Shown here one piece after another: positions 34,005-35,972 of a stretch of 35,972 nt of DNA. The first letter of the stretch is position 1. Every line of letters starts with the position of its first letter. Below the pieces are notes generated by a model. That model had not been told where the DNA came from, ran no database searches, and saw nothing but the letters and a program-made list of their open reading frames with translations. The DNA is from Fibrobacterota bacterium (GTDB taxonomy: Bacteria > Fibrobacterota > Chitinivibrionia > Chitinivibrionales > Chitinispirillaceae). Where the stretch lies: contig JAEZKC010000121.1 of assembly GCA_023436205.1 (NCBI GenBank), positions 1 through 35,972 of the forward strand, given 5' to 3'. A program made the position numbers and the translations under genes.

Positions 34005-34370
34005 TTAGTGACAACCGTGATGCTGACAGGCTCGGGAAGCATCAAGAACAAGGACCTCTTTAGCGTTATATTTCTTTACCGCTTCACCAACGGTCTGCGC
34101 ATCAACCATGAAAGGAGAAACACCTGCTTCCTGAAGAAGATTTGCAGCTCTCATTCCCATTCCCTTGCACAGAACAGCCTGAGCGCCTGTATTACGGATA
34201 GCATCCACTGGCATGCATTTTCCATGCTCATGTTCCCCCACACTGTTCTCCACAACTGCTACCGACTGATCTTCCGTGTTGTAAATCGCAAAGAACGGTG
34301 CACTTCCGAAATGCCCATATAAATTGGAATTCATCCCCTCGGCAGACAACACTGGCATACAGATTTTCAT
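34005..34370 (-). CDS. NifX/NifB-like dinitrogenase iron-molybdenum cofactor domain protein
   Basis: 121 residues from the ATG at 34370, overlapping the DUF134 stop by ATGA and preceded by GGAGGAAGG. Family pattern: MKICMPV start, YGHFGSAPFFAIYNTE, the glycine-cysteine stretch VLCKGMGMRAANLLQEAG, and a Cys/His-rich end (CQHHGCH). Small stand-alone members of this family bind Fe-S or Fe-Mo cluster precursors. Outside nitrogen fixers they are common near ParA/Mrp-type and DUF134 genes, and their role is not settled. No nif genes are in the window, so a nitrogenase role is not implied. Confidence 0.88.
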   Translation of the reverse strand: MKICMPVLSAEGMNSNLYGHFGSAPFFAIYNTEDQSVAVVENSVGEHEHGKCMPVDAIRNTGAQAVLCKGMGMRAANLLQEAGVSPFMVDAQTVGEAVKKYNAKEVLVLDASRACQHHGCH

Positions 34371-34816
34371 ACCTTCCTCCAACATTTTTTATGGTTAGTT
34401 GCATTTTCGCTCTTTTTGCTGCAATAAACATTGCCGGCATTGCACTTTGGGCAGGCCTCCGGAAGCGCACTTCCGCATGGGATCTTCCAGGACTCCCCGC
34501 AGCTCCCGCAAATCAGCCTGCAGTTCTTCACTTCCACATTCCCGCCTTCAATTGAAAGTGCCTTGGAATGGACAAGAAATTCTGCCACCTTGGCATGAGC
34601 CAAGGAGAGAATATTCCCGAATGTCTGACGCGAGACATTCATCGTGGCTGCAGCCTGCTCCTGATACAAGCCTTCCAGATCAGCAAGCCGTATGGCCTCC
34701 AGTTCATCAATGGTAAGAGTCACGGTTTCGAGCTTATCAGCCGGAACTCCGCAAGGTTTAAATCTCAACACCTGGGGGCTGCAGAGAACCCGACGTGCTT
34801 TGCATGGTCTAGGTAT
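34367..34816 (-). CDS. DUF134 (UPF0251) helix-turn-helix protein with C-terminal zinc ribbon; apparent ATA start
   Basis: 149 residues if initiated at 34816. Family members start with MPRPx3RR. Here the matching text IPRPCKARRV begins with ATA, and AAGGAG lies 7 nt upstream. The only upstream ATG (34894) would add a 26-residue extension that looks like leader DNA, so I place the start at 34816. Residues 30-85 form the sigma-region-4-like helix-turn-helix (LTIDELEAIRLADLEGLYQE, then MNVSRQTFGNIL). Residues 99-132 carry C-x2-C...C-x2-C (Cys 103, 106, 122, 125), a zinc ribbon. It is likely a regulator of its coupled NifX-like neighbour. The ATA may be a true rare start or a base error. Confidence 0.8.
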   Translation of the reverse strand: MPRPCKARRVLCSPQVLRFKPCGVPADKLETVTLTIDELEAIRLADLEGLYQEQAAATMNVSRQTFGNILSLAHAKVAEFLVHSKALSIEGGNVEVKNCRLICGSCGESWKIPCGSALPEACPKCNAGNVYCSKKSENATNHKKCWRKV

Positions 34817-34913
34817 AAATGCTCCTTGTTTCTGGCATATGCTAAAAATAATACAGTGCACCGCCGAATCAAAAAAGTAGGTAACCCGCCACAACTGCTG
34901 AGATGTTTTTATA

Positions 34914-35008
34914 TTAACGGCGAAGACGCCTCTCAGGTCACCAGTTTCATTTCCCGCTTTGTAACAGCCTCTAAGACATGCATCAGAGTTTATCGATCAC
35001 GACTTTTC
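34914..35008 (-). repeat. Dispersed intergenic element, copy D
   Basis: Inverted copy. Read on the minus strand it begins GTCGTGATCGATAAACTCTG, contains GGTGACCTG and ends AGGCGTCTTCGCCGTTAA. Both ends are well conserved and the middle has drifted. It lies between leuD and the DUF134 gene on the same strand as both. Confidence 0.7.
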
Positions 35009-35130
35009 GGAATTGTTCGTTAATTTCTTATTAAGAACTAATGGTGGCAATTGGTGAAGAAATGTGTGAGAGCAAAATAGAGCAGAAATAGGATGATCTT
35101 TAATGAAACACCGTAAAGTGCAGAGTATCT

Positions 35131-35173
35131 AAAAAAATACCGGGGTGCAGCCATTTTTTTGCGCAACCCCGGT
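35131..35173 (-). terminator. Rho-independent terminator of leuD
   Basis: On the minus strand, ACCGGGGTTGC pairs with GCACCCCGGT (plus-strand arms 35139-35148 and 35163-35173), followed by a run of seven T (35131-35137). It is the best terminator in the window, 46 bp after the leuD stop. Confidence 0.85.
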
Positions 35174-35197
35174 CCAGTTCGTGCGATCGTGTGCTCG

Positions 35198-35214
35198 GGA
35201 ATTCGTGAATTCCG
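35198..35214. other. Palindrome GGAATTC-GT-GAATTCC
   Basis: A near-perfect inverted repeat just after the leuD stop and before its terminator. It could be a small hairpin in the leuD 3' end. No known role. Confidence 0.4.
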
Positions 35215-35218
35215 GGCC

Positions 35219-35746
35219 TTAGTATCTGGCGTCCGCAAACTCCACCCAGCCGCCTGCCTTTACCAGCGCATCATCAAACTGGGATAGAGAGAAGTTCACT
35301 TCCTTTGAACCGCCGGGAAAGGAAAACGTTAGCACTTTCTTTTCCACATCAACACTGCAGGTCACCTCACCCTTCTTCCCAAGAGAGAAAATCTCCTCGA
35401 TACTCTCTGCAGGAAGTTCAATGGCCAGCATCCCACCGTTGAACATGTTCTGCCGGAAAATACGGGCATAGTTCTGAGCGATGACACAGGTGATATCGTT
35501 CACTTCAAGTGCCCAGGGAGCATGCTCGCGGGATGATCCGCAGCCGAAATTGGCCCGGGTTACAACAACTCTGGCCTTGCCCCGCCAATCCCCCGCCGGA
35601 TTAAATCCCTCCATCTTAAGATCTTCAAGCAGATAAGGCTTCAGTGCCTCTTTTTTGACTTCCGTAAGATATTTGGCTGGTATGATTTCGTCTGTATTTA
35701 TATCTGATCTGTCTAAAAACAGAACAGGTCCTCCGAATTGTTTCAT
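35219..35746 (-). CDS. leuD: 3-isopropylmalate dehydratase small subunit LeuD
   Basis: 175 residues, the usual length of the short (bacterial/archaeal type 2) LeuD. Family motifs are DINTDEIIPAKYL (15-27) and the swivelling-domain loop NFGCGSSREHAPWAL (66-80). With LeuC it isomerises 2-isopropylmalate to 3-isopropylmalate in leucine synthesis; in some lineages the short form belongs to homoaconitase/HacB-like pairs. The start at 35746 has GGAGG upstream. The large subunit is not in the window and would lie beyond the right edge if linked. Confidence 0.92.
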   Translation of the reverse strand: MKQFGGPVLFLDRSDINTDEIIPAKYLTEVKKEALKPYLLEDLKMEGFNPAGDWRGKARVVVTRANFGCGSSREHAPWALEVNDITCVIAQNYARIFRQNMFNGGMLAIELPAESIEEIFSLGKKGEVTCSVDVEKKVLTFSFPGGSKEVNFSLSQFDDALVKAGGWVEFADARY

Positions 35747-35834
35747 GATTCCTCCATCTTCAAAAAGTAATCGAGTATTTACTTCTTCTCTGGTCTCGTT
35801 TTTCGTCCTGACCCTTGGCTTCTTCCCTAAGAAA

Positions 35835-35855
35835 CCCCACCCTTACGGGTTGGGG
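35835..35855 (-). terminator. Hairpin upstream of leuD, possible terminator
   Basis: CCCCACCC and GGGTTGGGG flank a TTAC loop (one bulged T). On the minus strand it is followed by TTTCTT, so it could end a transcript coming from the right. It lies about 90 bp before the leuD start, which argues against simple leuCD cotranscription if leuC is next. Confidence 0.35.
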
Positions 35856-35884
35856 CTCTGACGGATGCCCTATCGTGACGTCCT

Positions 35885-35972
35885 TCTGTCCTCTGGCCTC
35901 TGGCCTCTGTCCTCTGTCCTCTGGCTTCTGTCCTCTGGCTTCTGGCTTCTGGCTTCTGGCTTCTGGCTTCTG
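35885..35972. repeat. Heptanucleotide tandem repeat
   Basis: Twelve units of a 7-mer run to the window edge, in three variants (TCTGTCC, TCTGGCC, TCTGGCT), the last five being identical TCTGGCT. There is no spacer, so it is not a CRISPR array. Its full length is unknown because the window ends inside it. Confidence 0.85.

Noticed and set aside
34005..34370. Nitrogen-fixation locus
   Set aside because: The NifX-like protein is a stand-alone member of a broad family, and no nifHDK or nifB is nearby. The molybdate importer 26 kb away is not evidence for nitrogenase.
35885..35972. Possible CRISPR array
   Set aside because: Units are 7 nt without spacers, and no cas gene is present.

Overview
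This 36 kb window comes from a Gram-negative chromosome of moderate GC content, with loosely packed genes and many intergenic gaps of 300-1000 bp. Several traits point to the Fibrobacterota/FCB neighbourhood. These are a large parallel beta-helix protein with choice-of-anchor-Q-like motifs and a type IX-secretion-like C-terminal tail, an exosortase with a PEP-type target, a GH57 glycosidase, several chemoreceptors, and frequent TTG starts. This placement is an inference, because no rRNA or universal marker is present. I saw no phage, complete insertion sequence, CRISPR array, rRNA or tRNA.

Layout. 1-1.1 kb: a decayed reading frame on the minus strand, then a lone MCE/MlaD-type lipid-transport gene. 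1.6-4.5 kb: the secreted beta-helix protein. 4.5-5.5 kb: a gene-poor gap with a second decayed copy of the minus-strand frame and a frameshifted porin tail. 5.6-8.1 kb: the molybdate importer modABC. 8.6-11 kb: a hybrid histidine kinase. 11.1-15.7 kb: a chemoreceptor remnant, a DUF2200 protein, an NAD(P)-binding protein, a dehydrogenase remnant and a frameshifted CHASE3-type chemoreceptor. 16-21.3 kb: a run of five same-strand genes (ankyrin-repeat envelope protein, YiiX-like papain-fold enzyme, unknown protein, GNAT acetyltransferase, VanX-like dipeptidase), two of which are frameshifted. 21.6-23.8 kb: an HDOD signalling protein. 24-25.4 kb: rsgA coupled to a GIY-YIG-type gene. 25.8-28.6 kb: a GH57 enzyme, a GNAT protein and a convergent quinone-oxidoreductase-type dehydrogenase. 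28.9-31.6 kb: a VIT/VWA surface protein and its probable exosortase. 31.5-33.8 kb (minus): a MEDS-domain sensor and a PAS histidine kinase. 34.0-34.8 kb (minus): a DUF134 regulator and a NifX-like protein. 35.2-35.7 kb (minus): leuD.

The most interesting non-genic signal is a dispersed intergenic element of about 95 nt. There are four clear copies (two on each strand) and possibly a fifth degraded one, all ending in a conserved GGCG-TCTT-CGCC hairpin followed by GTTAA. The other striking trait is the number of broken genes (two chemoreceptors, YiiX-like, GNAT, porin, dehydrogenase). This is either real decay or single-base assembly error, and the two must be separated before any of these loci is interpreted. 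The best functional module is the VIT/VWA protein with its adjacent exosortase, which looks like a one-substrate surface-sorting system.
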